From contig CP141145.1 of the NCBI GenBank assembly GCA_035235625.1, forward strand, positions 45,364,668 through 45,428,667: a DNA stretch of 64,000 nt, in the 5' to 3' direction. Under the pieces are notes generated by a model. The model was given only the letters and a program-made list of their open reading frames with translations. It made no database searches and was not told the origin of the DNA. This document shows, piece by piece, positions 32,937 to 46,906 of the stretch. The position numbers and the translations under genes were made by a program. Positions within the stretch are counted from its first letter, which is position 1; the number at the start of each line of letters is the position of its first letter. The stretch is from Saururus chinensis (Eukaryota > Streptophyta > Magnoliopsida > Piperales > Saururaceae).

Positions 32937-33150
32937 GTATATCTAAAGAATCATTCATATAAGTGTCTTTAAACACTTCAATATGATTGGCTAGAAAACA
33001 ATTCACCTATATATAAAGGTACAATTTTCTCAAAGAACTAGATACATTTCTCTTATGAAGAAAGGCTCAAGATGAAGTTGGGGCATTATGCACAAGCCAC
33101 TGACAATATGTCATGATCTATACACAACCTAATTTGAGGCCTATTGTATG
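32937..33150 (+). pseudogene. Decayed copia RT, continuation of 28,940-30,452
   Basis: With the TTA-flanked insertion removed, the codons run on as KCSFL then SISKESFI, matching the copia RT segment between the two halves. Later sequence resembles the conserved mid-RT region around the usual SAVGSLMY block in broken frames. Confidence 0.65.
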
Positions 33151-33945
33151 TCTTTTGAGTAAACATCAAACAAACTTTTAGACCCTTAGCAAGTGTTTGC
33201 AATTTGGGGGCTAACTTGGCTCAAGCTAGGCGTACAAACCTAAAGAATGCAACATAGGGTAGCAAGGGTGTTGGCCAAGTTCTAAGGTGCTTTTGAGACT
33301 AAGTGCCTTACAGGGTTGAAAACTTTAAGTAGCAACGATGACAGGCAGTATGGGCAACAAAAGCATACAATGTTGTTGTAGAGGCACACAACATAGGCAA
33401 CATTGCACAACATAGGCAACAATTAAAAAAAAGCAACTTGTACATGGGATGCATGCAACATTACGCAATGCAAGTACAAACCATGCAACATGGGGTAAAC
33501 ATGGTGGAGGACCATGCCAATATAGCTAGTTTAGCTGCCACTCCAACAGAATGCAAGAAATATCTTACATTATATAGGAGGTGGTGGCCTCACTGTTGGC
33601 TAAATGGGGGTCACTAGTGTGGGCCCATGGCCTATAAAAATCAGTTTAATGACAAAAACACCTACTTCATGTAGGGAATAGAAATTGGATGGCTAGATTC
33701 ATGAGGAGGCAGGGTAGCCTCCAAGCTTTATCAAGAATACAACTAAGGTTAACATACTCCTAGGACAAGTGTGTGTCAACAACATCATTGATGCGTTGGG
33801 TGTATGGATTAACAGAAGTCCCATACGTGGTAGACCTAGGTGGTGGTTGGGCACCATCAACATAGGAGGAGTCCTATGTAGATTGGTCGGATTCGTGGGA
33901 GCACGAGCGGGCAACCACACTTGGATGTGCATATAATGGTGCTTG
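33151..33945. other. Unassigned sequence with GCAACAT-rich stretch
   Basis: Contains a near-tandem duplication of CACAACATAGGCAAC (33,397 and 33,411) and a TATA-like TATATAGG near 33,573. Possibly copia 3' or LTR sequence; no boundary found. Confidence 0.3.
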
Positions 33946-36900
33946 TGTAATATCTAGGATTTTCTTAGATTTCTAAAGTTAACCACATGGAAAATAGTAT
34001 GTTTGACCTCTTAAACTATCAGCTGAATAACTTCATAAATACACTGAATTTAGAGCTAAGACTAATGAGGTTAGAAAGTAGATGAAGAGAGCTTAAAAAT
34101 ACCACCAAGATCGTGCTGATCGGAGTTTGGATGAGGGAGATATGATTGTTCGAAGTTGAATATCGTGTGTAGGGTCTATTTACCCAAATTAGATAAGCAA
34201 ATGGATTGTGTCATGCACTTTAAGGGCCTAGTTAACTAAAGCAACAAAAATAAATTTAGGAGGCCCAATTAGTTGTCTAATGGAGGTTTAGTTGGCCCAA
34301 AGTAGGGGTAGACATTGTGTGGGCAACTCGCAGGCCAGTTCCAATGGGTTGGGGATTATGAGTCGCTGCCCGTAAGGGTGAATCCAGCCCACTCGGCCTA
34401 GACCTCAATGGCTAAGAGTTGTTGGGGCAAATTCCCTTAGCCCCCAACAATTAGATGGGGGCAATGAGAGACGTTGGGTGATAGCCCCCTCATTTTTTTA
34501 TTTTAAAAATAAATTTGAAATACAATTTTTAAGTTTTTTGAAAAAATATAAAGAGGGAGGGGGAGTGGCCTAGCAGCCCAGCCCACAGCTATTTTTAAGA
34601 GTGCTGTGAATCGAGCCCTCCTCCTTCCCCTTCAGGCCAGGCCCAGTCTTGTGATCACACCTAGCCCAAAGTCCTTAGGGGATTAGGAACCCTAATCCCT
34701 ATTAACTATAAATATCTATCTTTGGCTTAGGAGAAGAAATTTTGGGCCTTTAAAGGAAGAGAAAGAAGAAGCCACCCGAGAGGTTTTTGGAGAGCCCAAG
34801 CAGCGATGAAAGTGGGGATGAGTGAGCACGAAGACTTGAGTCTTGACATGGTAAGATCCAGATTATGGTTTCTATCTCTACATGCATTTTATGTCTTACT
34901 TATAAATGTTATTTGAAATAAAAATGTTATGTGTTTTATTTATTAATTCTTGTTTCAAGTTTGGGCCAATAGAGACGCTGTCATTGTTGGCCTCATCCTC
35001 TGGTGGGTCAGTGAGGCAGGGGGCAGTGCGGTGCTACCACCATCGGGATCCACTCCCCACTCCCTCTGGTCCACTAGGGCTATTGATGGAGAGGGTCTGC
35101 AGGCCTTGGCAGCGGTGGCCTTGGCCGCAAAGGAGCATGACAAGGTAAAAAAAGAGGAGTTGTTTAGCCCCATCCAGCCAAAAGACTGCGACAGGGCCAG
35201 GGTCATTGATTTTGCAATGCACCAATGATCCAGCCAGCCCATGCTGCTCGCTCCACTCTGGTGACCAGGGGTGGTGTGACCGGCCGCAGGAAAGATGACC
35301 CAACCCCACCCATTTGAACTAATACCTGATCCATGTTGGTTTACAAAAAAAAGAATAAGAAATGTGACTTAATCGGTTCCAGTTCAAGGGGGTAGAAAGG
35401 GCATAAAAAATTGTAAAATTTAGCATTGGACTAGGGGAGTGTCTTGACCAAGTTTCAGCTCGGCGAAAATTCACATAGGCTATGAAATAACTATTTTACC
35501 TGTATTGTTGATGCATAGTTTAATATTCAAAATGGGTGCCAATTCAGAGGCTTTCCATTAAAAATAAAAATTGAAAAAAATCTCAATAAGATGTGAGGGT
35601 GTACCTTAAACTTGGACCAACCCATGTGACTAATAAAAATCCCAGTAACTATTTACATGACTATTTTCCCCTTAGGGTTAAGGGTGAATTGTGGAGCAAA
35701 CAAAGATAAGCTCAATTGGTTTATAACCACATAAAATATTTAGAAAATTACCACGGGTCCATGATATCAAGGAGTACCCCTAAGATCAGTTTGAGATCCA
35801 TTGGAGTTCAAGAATACCTTGAACAAAATAATAAGTACCCCTATGAGCGGACCAACTTGCATTCGCGTGAATGGAATCACATGTCAATTTGAGAGTGAAA
35901 CCTCTTGAGAGGTAAAGGACTTGAAACCGAATAAAGGATAGGACCATATACCATGTAAAAATTACCATGATGCCCTTAGGGCATTATAACCCATTATCAT
36001 AAAAATAGATGCTCTTAACCCAAGAAGAGTTAGGGTACAAGAGCATGAACTTTTCAAATGTCATAATTCAATTTGGGCCTTGGTATGATGATCCATTTAG
36101 ACTTGTGTAGATCTGTATTAATAATGTTTTCGTTGTATAAGTACTTGCTATTGATGTTGTGATAATAATTTATAACTAGGTTTAAATTAATGAATGATTA
36201 ATCAATGAGGGTTAGATAGCTTTGGATTGGGATAGAATATCTAATAAGATAAAAACTAAAATAACTCATATCATAGAGTAAACAAGGACCTCAACTTGAT
36301 GATTTGCCTTAGTTAATGAGCCAATGATAGTTTCAATTTTGACCCTAGTCTCAAAGAGACTGATAGGGTTTGAGATAGTTACTTGAATCCTTTTTTTGTC
36401 GGATGAGCACTTTGTAATGACTATGAATTTTCGGTACGATTTTCTTGCATATGTGATTTATTGAATGTTATCCATTGGAATAGGATATAGATTATACTAT
36501 ATGTTCTATCATATGATTTATATACTGTGATTTTATCTTTAACTCGTATATTCATTTTATCAAATGGTTTATCCTTTGATTTTGATTATAAATCATATAC
36601 ATGGCAAAGTGTGAGTTAGAGAAAATCTAGCTTCATAATTATTTTGATTAGGAATGATTAAAGTAGATTTGAAAAGCGGTTTTAGAGAATGATTCCTTGT
36701 AGAAGGATGACTCTCAAAATTATTTTTGAAAATACGTACAAGCATGGTGATCAAGTTACTGAAATGGGATGAAGAAAGGGTAATTGTCTCGTTGGACGAG
36801 CAACCGACCCTATATTCCTAGTCATTATCAGTGACGCTCCATGGCTTTTAGAGTAGAAACTAGGGTTTTTTAGAAGATAAACATTAGGATGTATATTTTG

Positions 36901-37144
36901 AAAGAAAGACTGTCCTTTAAGAGTTTGGGAACTCAAGATTGATTTGTTATTCGGAGCTATTGTTGGGTGCTCCAATAAAGCTCCACGGAATAGATGAGGG
37001 CACAATCATAATCTGGTTTAGAATCAGATGCATGATACACACTGTAGCCTAGTTAGCCCCTAACGAAGGGCGGGAACCTCGGTTAGCCCTAACGAATGGC
37101 AGGAGCCGCTAAAAAGGCTACGCACGCTAGGGTAGGTAGTATCA
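33946..37144. other. LTR-like non-coding region
   Basis: Begins TGTAATATCTAGG, a typical gypsy LTR start, and has a TATA-like ACTATAAATATC at about 34,704 with a leader-like sequence after it. I could not find its right end or a target duplication. A GC-rich island at 34,970-35,300 carries overlapping open frames on both strands with no recognised domain. The rest is AT-rich and non-coding. Confidence 0.4.
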
Positions 37145-40100
37145 TAGGAAGGATTTAAGATCTCTAAACTCTAAGCGGTTTAATTTATTTTATTTAGTGA
37201 TTATGGTGTGATTTAATATTAACTTTGATCGATTTTGACCTATTTTCTAAATTAAGCTGGTTAACAAAGGCTTTAAACAAAATTTTCTTTACTTTGATGG
37301 TTTTTATGTTAATATAAGTCAATAGGAATTTTTATGGATTTTTTAGAAATTTTGACTATTTTCCCAAAAAATTAGGGGGTAGGATCTGCTGGGGCTCCAC
37401 GTGCAAAATTGGGGTGATAAGTCCCAAATGACCCTAATATTTTTAAAAATAAATTTGGGCTTAAAATAAGCAAATTTTCCATTTTTTGTGTAAAACTCTA
37501 TTTATACCCCACACATCTATTAGGTTTACCCCCAAGCCTACTATAAATAGAAAGGCTCAGCCACTTTCCCAATTAGGAAGGGCTAGAAATCTGGAGCTTT
37601 GGAGCCCTAATCCCCACTTCTCAAGAAGGAAAGGTGATTAAGTTAAGGATTAGCCTAATCTTCCACTAATTTCTTAGGGTTTCTCCTAAAATTTTCAAAT
37701 CTCTTCTTTTGACAAGGTTTAATCTTGATTTCTACCCAAAAAGCTACTGATTTGACCCTCTATTTCAAATCCTTATGAAAGGAATTTCATTTTTGAACTC
37801 AATTATACCTAGATCTACTAATTTTCAAGAGATTTAGTTATTTTAAATCGGATTTATGAAGTTATTAACAAAAACCCTATTTTAGGTAGGATTTGAAGGT
37901 GTTGGAGGATCGGTTTCAAGTAAAGAAGATTGTTGAAGGTAAGTGATTTCATCCTAAGTAGATCTGTGATTTCAGATTTGAGGTTTCATGGAGTTAGATG
38001 TGGGTTTCCATGGATTTGAGCTTTAATGATGGATTTAGAAAGACTTAATTTTTCTTGTTATTTCTTAGTGTTTTTGGTTGTAAATGACTAGATTTATTGT
38101 TTCCTAAGCATGAATTTCATTATTATTGTTTTGGAGTGAGATTTGAAAATTTGAGATGTTTATGTAAAGTTTTGGTTTTGAATTCGAAATGGAGAAGATG
38201 AACCAGAAATTTCCGTTATGGCGATTGAACTAGCATGCATGCTGATCAAACAGCCCGTTCAAAGGCCAACACAATAGTTTTGTGGTTTTTGGTTATTTTG
38301 GTTATTTTTCACGACTTTCTCTTAAGTACCATTTCTGATGTTCATGATGAGTAATATATGCTCGGTAAAGCTACTTGAAGGGTATGAATTTGATGATGGG
38401 AGGTATGATGAATGTCTAAGTATCATGTGAATTACATGTTATTTGATTAAGCATATTATAGATTCTTGTCTTAAATTCATGTTGAATGATTCCTCATTCT
38501 TTGAATATGATTTCAGCAAGGTTATAACATGAGAATAGACTTATATGTCTTCACATATAATGATTAAATTATGGGTGAATGATGGTGCCATGTTTAATCT
38601 TAAGTGTGGTAATGATTATGCTTACTTAAGTCTAGCATGAGATTGCACTTGAATCGAATTGTGTTTTCGATGGTTTTCACTCACGATTTCAGTAAGTCGC
38701 CATGACTAAATGTTAAATAGCATGTGTGTAGTATGCTAATGGGATGTTTATAATGCATGTCCATATTCTTAGAATTGAATGTTTCTATTATGTACACACA
38801 CATGTGGGGGTAATTATGGTTATTGTTGATGCTTACGATTAGAAATGATACATGTATGGCTGATGGGGAGCACATTTCATGAATTAGAATTCATGTAGTC
38901 ATTGCTCGTGTATGCACCATGTTGCATGCATCATGAGATGGATTTACAAATAAGATTTTATCCAGATTAGTCGTGTTGATCGATTGGATGCAATTGTGTG
39001 ATATTGCTTGCCGAATTAATTAATCGGAGGCTTATCGATTCAATTTTACGTCCAAAAGGACGAGGTTTTACGTCCGAAAGGATTAAGTTTTATGTCCCTC
39101 GAAGATTAAGTTTTACGTCCCTCGAGGGTGGGTTTTCCTCCCCGGGTTGAGAAGAGCGGCAATGCTATAAGGAGAATAAAACTATTGAGACCATCTGGTC
39201 CCTGAGAATCCATGCTAATGTAGCCGAGTGCAATGGCTTACTAGGGGGAATTCTTCCCCGTTAGGGAATTTTACCCAAATTGCATAATTCCTTTAGACTT
39301 TCCAATTAGGGATTGTTTGGAGTGAGCATGGACTGCTTATGCTTTGGCCAATTAAGCAGAGTTATTTTATCGACCTGCATGGTTATAATTGTGTATTAGA
39401 GACACTTAATATGCAGGTTGATAGATTATGATTATGCATGATATGACTGTGTAGTAGAGATACTTCTCATGCAGGTTAAATGTGATGAATGTGCATGATA
39501 TGATTGTGCAATAGAAACACTTCTCATGTAGGTTAAATGTGATGATTATGCATGATATGATTGTGTGGTAGAGACACTTCTCATGCAGGCTAAATGTGAT
39601 GAATATGCATGATATGATTGTGTGGTAGAGACACTTCTAATGAAGGTTAAATGTTATGGATATGCATTATGTGATTATGTGTTGGAGACACGTGTCATGT
39701 AGGTTAAATGTTATGAAGGAGAATGGTTGTGCATGGATATATATGGTATGTTTGAGATATCCGCATGCAGGGCAATTGCTTATGTTTAAGTATGATTATG
39801 GTATGAAAAGTAATCAAAATTGGGATGCTATTTGATATGTAGGTCTGATAGACCATGTTGATATGTCGTGGTTATTTTCTGATTTACCATTACTGTATCC
39901 AAAACCTTATTGAGTTTTACTCACCCATATTTGTTTTATGTTTTATTTTGGGGCTGCATAGTGCGACATACAATTAACCAAGATCCTCTGTATGAGGAAC
40001 GATCGAGGAGAGCTTGGGAGTAGGCGTGGATGCCTTTGGACCTTATTATGTTTTTTGATCTATGCTGTTATGATATTATAACATCATGTATGATGGTTCT

Positions 40101-40412
40101 TACTTCAGACTCATGTATATCTTATATCTTTATATATGTTTCAAACTTTCTGATTCGAGCCATGTGTTTAGGCTTAGGGTTTGAAATATGTGGGTATATG
40201 ACTTATGGACTAGTTGAGAGTTAAAGTCTTTTATTCTACTTATTTCTCTTGCACAAAAGTTTAAAGATGCGCGACTCCGCATGTGTTAAATACCCGATAG
40301 AGGGGTTAAAGTCTTCCGCTATGTTAAACTAACCAACCTTATCCCCCCCATGTGCTCTGATTGTCCCTTGGACCGGGTTCGGCTCGGGTTAGGCGGGTGT
40401 CGAGGCATCACA
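37145..40412 (+). mobile_element. LTR 2 of the 3.3-kb family
   Basis: Colinear with solo LTR 1 from the leader (TTGACTATTTTCCC region near 37,355) through the tandem repeat to the conserved end (CTTGGACCGGGTTCGGCTCGGGTT, then GAGGCATCACA at 40,402-40,412). Also shared is the phrase TTGGGGCTGCATAGTGCGACA (39,948). The left edge is diverged (AGGAAGGAT where LTR 1 has TGTAAGGAC) and no target duplication is seen. Confidence 0.7.
39378..39719 (+). repeat. 57-bp tandem repeat in LTR 2
   Basis: Six units starting at about 39,378, 39,435, 39,492, 39,549, 39,606 and 39,663. They share TGCATGATATGATTGTG, TAGAGACACTTCT and ATG(C/T)AGGTTAAATG. Confidence 0.85.
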
Positions 40413-42169
40413 AAGCTCTCTACTCTCTTGATTCCAGTGCCCCATGAGCACGGGAGTCTCTTCTCTCTATAAGCACGAGGTGTTTTTGTGATGATCTATG
40501 GAGGAGTAAGAGGTCGCTGCTTTGTACCCGCAGCAAAGTCCATATGGTAGAATAGGTGTCTCAGACACTTGTAGCAATTCATGAATGCTTGCAAACCCAC
40601 AGAGCATCTTTGATATGTAGGAAGAAACTCTAGGGGTTGTTTTGGGTAAGTGGTACACCATCTTTTCATAAAAAGTATTATTTATATTAAGCATTTTGAA
40701 ATTGCCATATGTTACTTTATATCTGATAGTATAAATTCTCAGTATTTTAAAATACTTACCACCCGCCAAACATTGTAGGATCCAACAAAACCTAGTGTGA
40801 GGGCAGAAGGGCCTACTTGGGAGTTTTTGAGATGATTTCAAAGATTCTCCACTGCACTTAAATCATAGTAAGAAGTTTATTATGTTTCAGTTTGTGTATT
40901 TGTACACATAAAGTATATTCCTAGGTAAATGTTATTTTATAACATGCTTATGGAGAGTAACTCCAGTTGTGGGCATGAGGAAACTCTGATATTTTTATTC
41001 ATAACTTTATAGGTTCTTCTGTAAATCCCAGTGCATGACACATTGATAGAGTTTATGATGGTTTTTCTAAGTCTTAGCTCTATTAGAAGGAGCTTCATGT
41101 GATCCTTTGCTCACAACGAATGTATGTAGGATCATTTAGTGTTCACGCAATTTGAATACCAACATCCTACTTAGTTGGCTTCTCCTACAACTTCTGCTTA
41201 GCTGTAGTTGTAGGTTATATCCACTCCGTCTAAGTCCTTAAGGGCTAGGTTGGGTTATGGTACTTCTTAGTAGATTTTAGGGCCTCACTATGGAAGGTTC
41301 TATTTCAAATGGTATATGGTAATTGTATTATTTATTACTTAGATTAACATTTAATGAGTCTGTCTATTTTTTAGATTGGGCGGGGTTATGAATAAAAGTT
41401 CATGAGATAATTAATGAAATTATTTAATATTAATTATTTAATTAGAACAGGTAGAAAAACTAAAGAACTTGCATAAAATGTATACTGGTTTAAAACATTT
41501 AAGCATTGTATGTATGATGTTATGTTTTATGAGAAAGTGATAGTTTCTAAGTAAAACTACTTCTAGATCCGCTCTTGTTAGAAGTAATATTAAAAATGTT
41601 ATCCAATGAGTATGTAGGCAATTGATATCTTGGCTGTGTTGGCCCGATTCAAGAAATATTACTTAATATTTTTATTCTTTTAATGACTTCTATAAAGAGA
41701 GGAGATGTTTTGTTGTTGTTTGATATTGTTGGTTGCAGACTCTTTAGGCGAGGACAAGTGATACCAAGATCTAATTTCTTACATGCAATTTTGTCAGTAA
41801 TTGAATTTACTAGCATGAGAGCAAATTTTACTTCGTTATTTATTTTTAAATGGATAGTAGACTTGTACTTAGATGGTTAACTTGCTATTTATGGTGTACC
41901 CTAATTATCATAACATGGATATTTAATTAAATAATTTATTTTGTATTTCAGAAAGGAAAAAATCCTCCTAATTTATCGCATGTCATTTATTAAAGAGTAG
42001 TTTTAAAATCTGAGTTGTGACAACTTGTGCAAGATGAATGGTTGGGTGTGCGCATTAAGAAGGCAAGTTAGGTGATTGTTGGCAATGATCCTAGCACAAC
42101 TAGGAGCGTGCACAAAAGGTTAGTGCAAGTGGGAACCCAGTGGCTGAGTTTGTATGCAAACAAGATGCT
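40413..42169. other. Unassigned sequence between two LTRs
   Basis: No transposon domain or host exon recognised. The longest open frame (40,841-40,467, reverse) has no known motif. Confidence 0.3.
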
Positions 42170-42174
42170 CAAGG

Positions 42175-45100
42175 TGACACACCCCAGCCCTACTCGACCC
42201 GAGCCGAACCCAGTCCAAGGGCTGGTTAAGTGCACGGGGGCAACACAAATAAAAGTGATTAATAGATAGCGGAAGACTTAACCCCTCCTCCGGGTGGTCT
42301 AACTAACGGAGTCACGTGCCACATAACCTTTAAGCAAAAGTAATAAGGATAAAACATGATAGAAATAAATGACATCATCATCCTCATCAAACACAAAACC
42401 CCCATAAACATCACAAAGGTCTATATATGGCTTAAAGTCTAAAAAGGTTAGAGACATCTAGCCACAATAAGTAAGCGATAGTAACAAACATGATCTACCA
42501 TATATGGTTCTCAAGGTCTAAAAAGATAAAAATAAGGAAATTAAATATCATTAGGACATGACGAAAACTAATCCTATGAGTAGTTATTTTGTTCATCGTA
42601 TAATGTATCTTGCGTGTCTCCGCATTATACTGCGCAACCCTAAAACAAAATAAGGAAAATGGGGTGAATACAAAACTAAGTAATTGTTTTAATACGACAA
42701 CAATAATCAAAAAAACATAACGGTATGGCAATATAGCAATTCATATCTATAATTGACATGATATACTATTTTTTTTATCATTCCCTTACTAAACCCCTAA
42801 TTATTCATAAACATAAGAGCTAACATGCATATGACATACTTATTAAAGTCAAGTCATAAATATTTAAGTTATAACCCAATATCCATCTTACATAGGTATA
42901 GTTCACATCTAATTAAATCAAGCATGATCACATCATAAACTGCATGAAAAGTGTCTTTTACATACTTTCTAATAATGCAACTAAATCACATAAACTTGTA
43001 TAATAATGTCTCATTCACACGATTTTAAATTGTGTATTCATCTCATATCAACCTGCATAATAGTATCTCAATCACATGATTCATATCATGTATTCATATC
43101 ACATAAACCTCCATAATAATGTATCAATCACACAATTCAGATCATACATTCTTATCACATCTTCATTCACCCTACACGACAAATGTGTCAAGTACATAAT
43201 ATACAATTATGCATAATAACTTCTAATCACATTTGTCAAATTGACTCTACACAAACCGTGCAATCCTGTGCATAATATTCATAATACACATGCATCATCA
43301 CAAATGGTGAATGTTTCTGTCAAAAAGTAAATACAAACATTGCTACATGGGCGGGACACAGACAGGGCCACAATAGAGAGACATGGTTCAATTTCTACAC
43401 ATGAAATATAAATATCGGGGTGGTCAGCCCCTAAATCTACTCGTCAAGGACGATCTTGGCAAAAGATGTCTGATTCTCACACAGAGAACCTAAAGAATGT
43501 GTGTTAGCCAAGGGATATCTCCTGCAGTGAAGGAGAGCCTAAATTCCTACACAAGGAACCCAAGAACAAGTTATAGCCAATGCACAAAACGTACCACTCT
43601 AGATTCTCAAGGTCCAGATGACAATTTCAATAATCTCATTCGCAAGACAAGTACATAACTTATCCTCACATAACTCAATTTGACTCGACTCAACCCATGG
43701 AGTATATATATTTTACACATGAATTCAAATCGAAACCATGTCCTTTCGAACTAACAAAGTTCCGATTAAGTCATTGATCGATTAATTAAGCATGCAATTT
43801 CACATCATTACATACAATCAATAAATTATGGCTAAATATCGATAAAATCTCATTTTTGAAGTTCGTTCCATAATGCATGATATCATGATACATCCGTGAG
43901 CAAGATCTACATGAATTCCACCACATTGAATGTACTCCTGTCCGTCCCAACATTCATCTTAATCAAATCATAATTAACTATGATTTCATAATAGATTTTT
44001 TACATGTGTGTGTTCATTCATATCCTAAGCACATGACCAATGTTTTGATATAAACTCATAATGTAATACACACATGCTTTAAGACATTCAAATCACGATT
44101 ATCAACTAATATGAAGGTAAAATCTACCATAAAACTTAAATTCATTCATGTAATATTAAATGTTCAACTCCTACAAACATGATTATTTTACACATGAAGC
44201 CATAACATTATAACATCATTACCTACAATTCATTCCCATTATAAGATGACACATTTTATCATTTACCATAAAATGTCAATGCTAGAAACTTGCTCTAATC
44301 ATAAAAATTCTATCATTCATATATTTCAGGTAATGCAATGTTAACATTTATAATTATCCGCATATAATACCACATAACAAATATTTAAGCATACTTTATA
44401 AGTCTATCATAAATTTTACGCTATTCGAGTAACTTAATTCCAACATATAACACCTCTCATAACCATTAGAATCATCAAATAGAATAAAAATACCGAAGTT
44501 AGCATCAAAATAAAAAATAGCAAAATTACTGTGTAGCCGATCAATCGGCCTGGTAGGTCGTTCGAATTGCCCGATCGATCGGCCAATTAACCTGATCAAT
44601 CGCTAATAAATAGTTCACGTTTTCTTATTCCTTTCAAAATTCAAAATTGAAACACTATTAAATAACCTTAAAACCTTTATCTCAAGCCTCATACACGATC
44701 AAAACTTAATTAAATATTCCAGAAAGCTAATTTAACTCATTCAAAGGCAAATACGTTCAAGTAAAACTATAAAAATCAAGATTTTTACCACAACAAGGTT
44801 GATATTTAAAAATGAATTACCTCTCCACTGGATTTGAGTCGGATTAATCCTTTAATCACCTCCGAAACCTTCCAAAAATATAAATTTTATGTTAATACAT
44901 ATTTAAACTTGATTTAACCTTAAAAATCATAATGCAAACCCTAAATCTATACTTTGGAAGCATAAAAATAATTTTTTGAATGTCAGGATTTGGGAAATAG
45001 GAGTAAAATAGTGATTAAATAATTTAAAATCGGATTAAATCAATAGAAGAAGATAAATTAAGAGATGATTAAAAAAATTCTAATAATTAAGAATGGATTA

Positions 45101-45511
45101 GGGAAGAATAACCTTTAGAGTATAAATAAGATTTTTTACAAAATAGGTATTTTAGTGATTTGAGCTCTAATTAAGACCAAAAAAATTTTAAAATTTTTTG
45201 TAATGATTTCTTTTAATGTTTAAGATGTTTTTGACTAAAAACCTTAAATTTACCGGTGGGGCCCAAGGGGGGTCTTGCTAAACCGTAATTTTCACAAACT
45301 TAGAGAAAAAGCCAAAAATTCTTAAAAATTTAAAATTGACCCAAAATCACTTAAAACTCATAGATATGAAATTGATTTTGATTAAAATATTTAGAAACCC
45401 CATTTATTTTTTAAAACCACCAAATTAAATCAGAAAGACTTAAATCACACGATAACTGCTAAATAATAAATAAAACTAAATGTAGATTGATTTAAGATGA
45501 TAGTCCTTACA
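42175..45511 (-). mobile_element. Solo LTR 3 of the 3.3-kb family, perfect target duplication
   Basis: On the reverse strand it starts TGTAAGGACTATCATC (45,511 downward), matching the start of LTR 1, and ends in a sequence related to CCGGGTTCGGCTCGGGT followed by GTGTGTCA. It is flanked by CAAGG at 42,170-42,174 and CAAGG at 45,512-45,516. Length 3,337 bp, almost the same as LTR 1. No coding domain. Confidence 0.85.
42955..43160 (-). repeat. Approximately 56-bp tandem repeat in solo LTR 3
   Basis: Units near 42,970, 43,001, 43,058 and 43,114 share TAATAATGT(C/A)TC and TCACATAAACCT-like phrases. This is the counterpart, inverted, of the tandem repeats in LTRs 1 and 2. Confidence 0.65.
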
Positions 45512-45516
45512 CAAGG

Positions 45517-46050
45517 TGTCCAAATCTTAGTGATAATCAGACTCCATGTTAGAGGTAGACGCAATGCAGCTTTGCTGAGGTAAGAAGCACACGAGTTGAG
45601 GACTTTGGGCCAGAGTAGGACGCACAAAAGGTGCTAGATGAAGAAAAGATTCTAGAATGATGACACAAGCTAAATCCTAACAAGGTTGGGACTCCGAATA
45701 GACGTATTATGTGGGTTGTGAGGAGGTTTCTTAATTGTACTCCGGATGATACTCTTGTATGATGATTTTGTATAGGGACAACATAGTGTAGTAGTACTAG
45801 TCTTTGTTGCACCCTCTCCTCTATATAAGGGGTGAATGGCTAAATGAGAGGGCATTTACTATGATGTAAATTAGCAAGCGAGGGCTGAGAGTGCTGTGAG
45901 GCAAGTTGGACAGGGTCTAATTCAATATAAGGCAATCTTGTGCGAGAGAGAAATGATTCCTTGGATTTGGAGGCAAGGACTCTGTTCATTGTAATTCGAG
46001 GATAAGATTGTTAGAATAAAAGTTTGGGGGTAGAGTCTTTTTTTTTATAA
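45517..46050 (+). other. LTR-like promoter region interrupted by solo LTR 3
   Basis: Has a good TATA box (CTATATAAGG, 45,821-45,830) followed by a leader-like sequence (GAGAGGGCATTTAC and on). It may be an older LTR whose upstream part lies before 42,170. No ends found. Confidence 0.35.
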
Positions 46051-46279
46051 GTTGTATTACAAAAATTGGGAGAAAGTTGTTGGTTGCTCGGTGCAACCAA
46101 ATCATCATGAGACAAATTCTCAGCCAAGAGTTTATCCACATGACACAAATGTAGGAATGCGTTACTGACATTTAGTGAAACAATTTTTCAAAGTACCTCC
46201 TGACACCAAATATATGAAACTCACTATCATGCTAATGAGTTGTCGTTAGCATTGTTAGCGATTTAGATTATATGCCATG

Positions 46280-46740
46280 TCCAAATGAAATTAATCCACC
46301 ATTAGTTTTGCCTTCATGTTAAGGTATAATGCTATAACTTGGGCTAGTAAAAAGAAAATGAATGCAATAAAGGCAACTATGAAAGTTAAATTTTATGCAC
46401 ACACTTCAACATCTTCAAAAACAGAGCTAATTCTCTTGTCTAGATAGTTTTTGACAATTTGGCCACTACGTCAACACTTCAAAATAAAGTTATTAGTACC
46501 AAGGGCAAGTACATATAGGTGCATTAATATATTACTTTTTTCATGCTACAAAAAGTAAAGTTGGTGGTTAACATTCTTCTTACTTCTCAAATGTTGGCAT
46601 ATATATTAACAAAGGCCTTAAAACATATTAATTTATCTATCATATTCATAGTTTAGGACTTCGACAAAACTAAGACACTAACTACTCTTGAGTTCAATAT
46701 GAACATTTCACCCACACTGTGGGATATTAGTTCAGACTAA
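46280..46740 (+). pseudogene. Copia RNase H tail remnant
   Basis: Broken forward-strand codons resemble the C-terminal RNase H of copia elements, including a YINKGLKT stretch near 46,600 that corresponds to the usual ADIFTK(A/G)L region. Purine-rich sequence follows. Many stops. Confidence 0.45.
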
Positions 46741-46884
46741 TGAGTTCACCCACATTGAACCAACTTTATGGAACACATATTGGACTCGTGGGGCTCAAAA
46801 TAGATGAGTTGGAGGAGGATAGGACTTGAGAGTCTTATCCCCATCAAAACCCACATCCTAACAGTTACAAAAGATGGGAACAAA

Positions 46885-46906
46885 CTCTCTCTCTCTCTCT
46901 CTCTCT
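46885..46906 (+). repeat. (CT)11 microsatellite
   Basis: Perfect CT dinucleotide run. Confidence 0.95.

Noticed and set aside
32424-33006. Gly-, His- and Pro-rich open frames on both strands
   Set aside because: Products of the GGT-type microsatellite and of LTR sequence; no conserved domain.
37145-40412. Target-site duplication AAGCT for LTR 2
   Set aside because: The right flank is AAGCT, but the only upstream match (about 36,978) does not adjoin an LTR-like start.
40467-40841. 124-codon reverse open frame
   Set aside because: No recognised domain, no splice context and AT-rich codons; likely chance in non-coding DNA.
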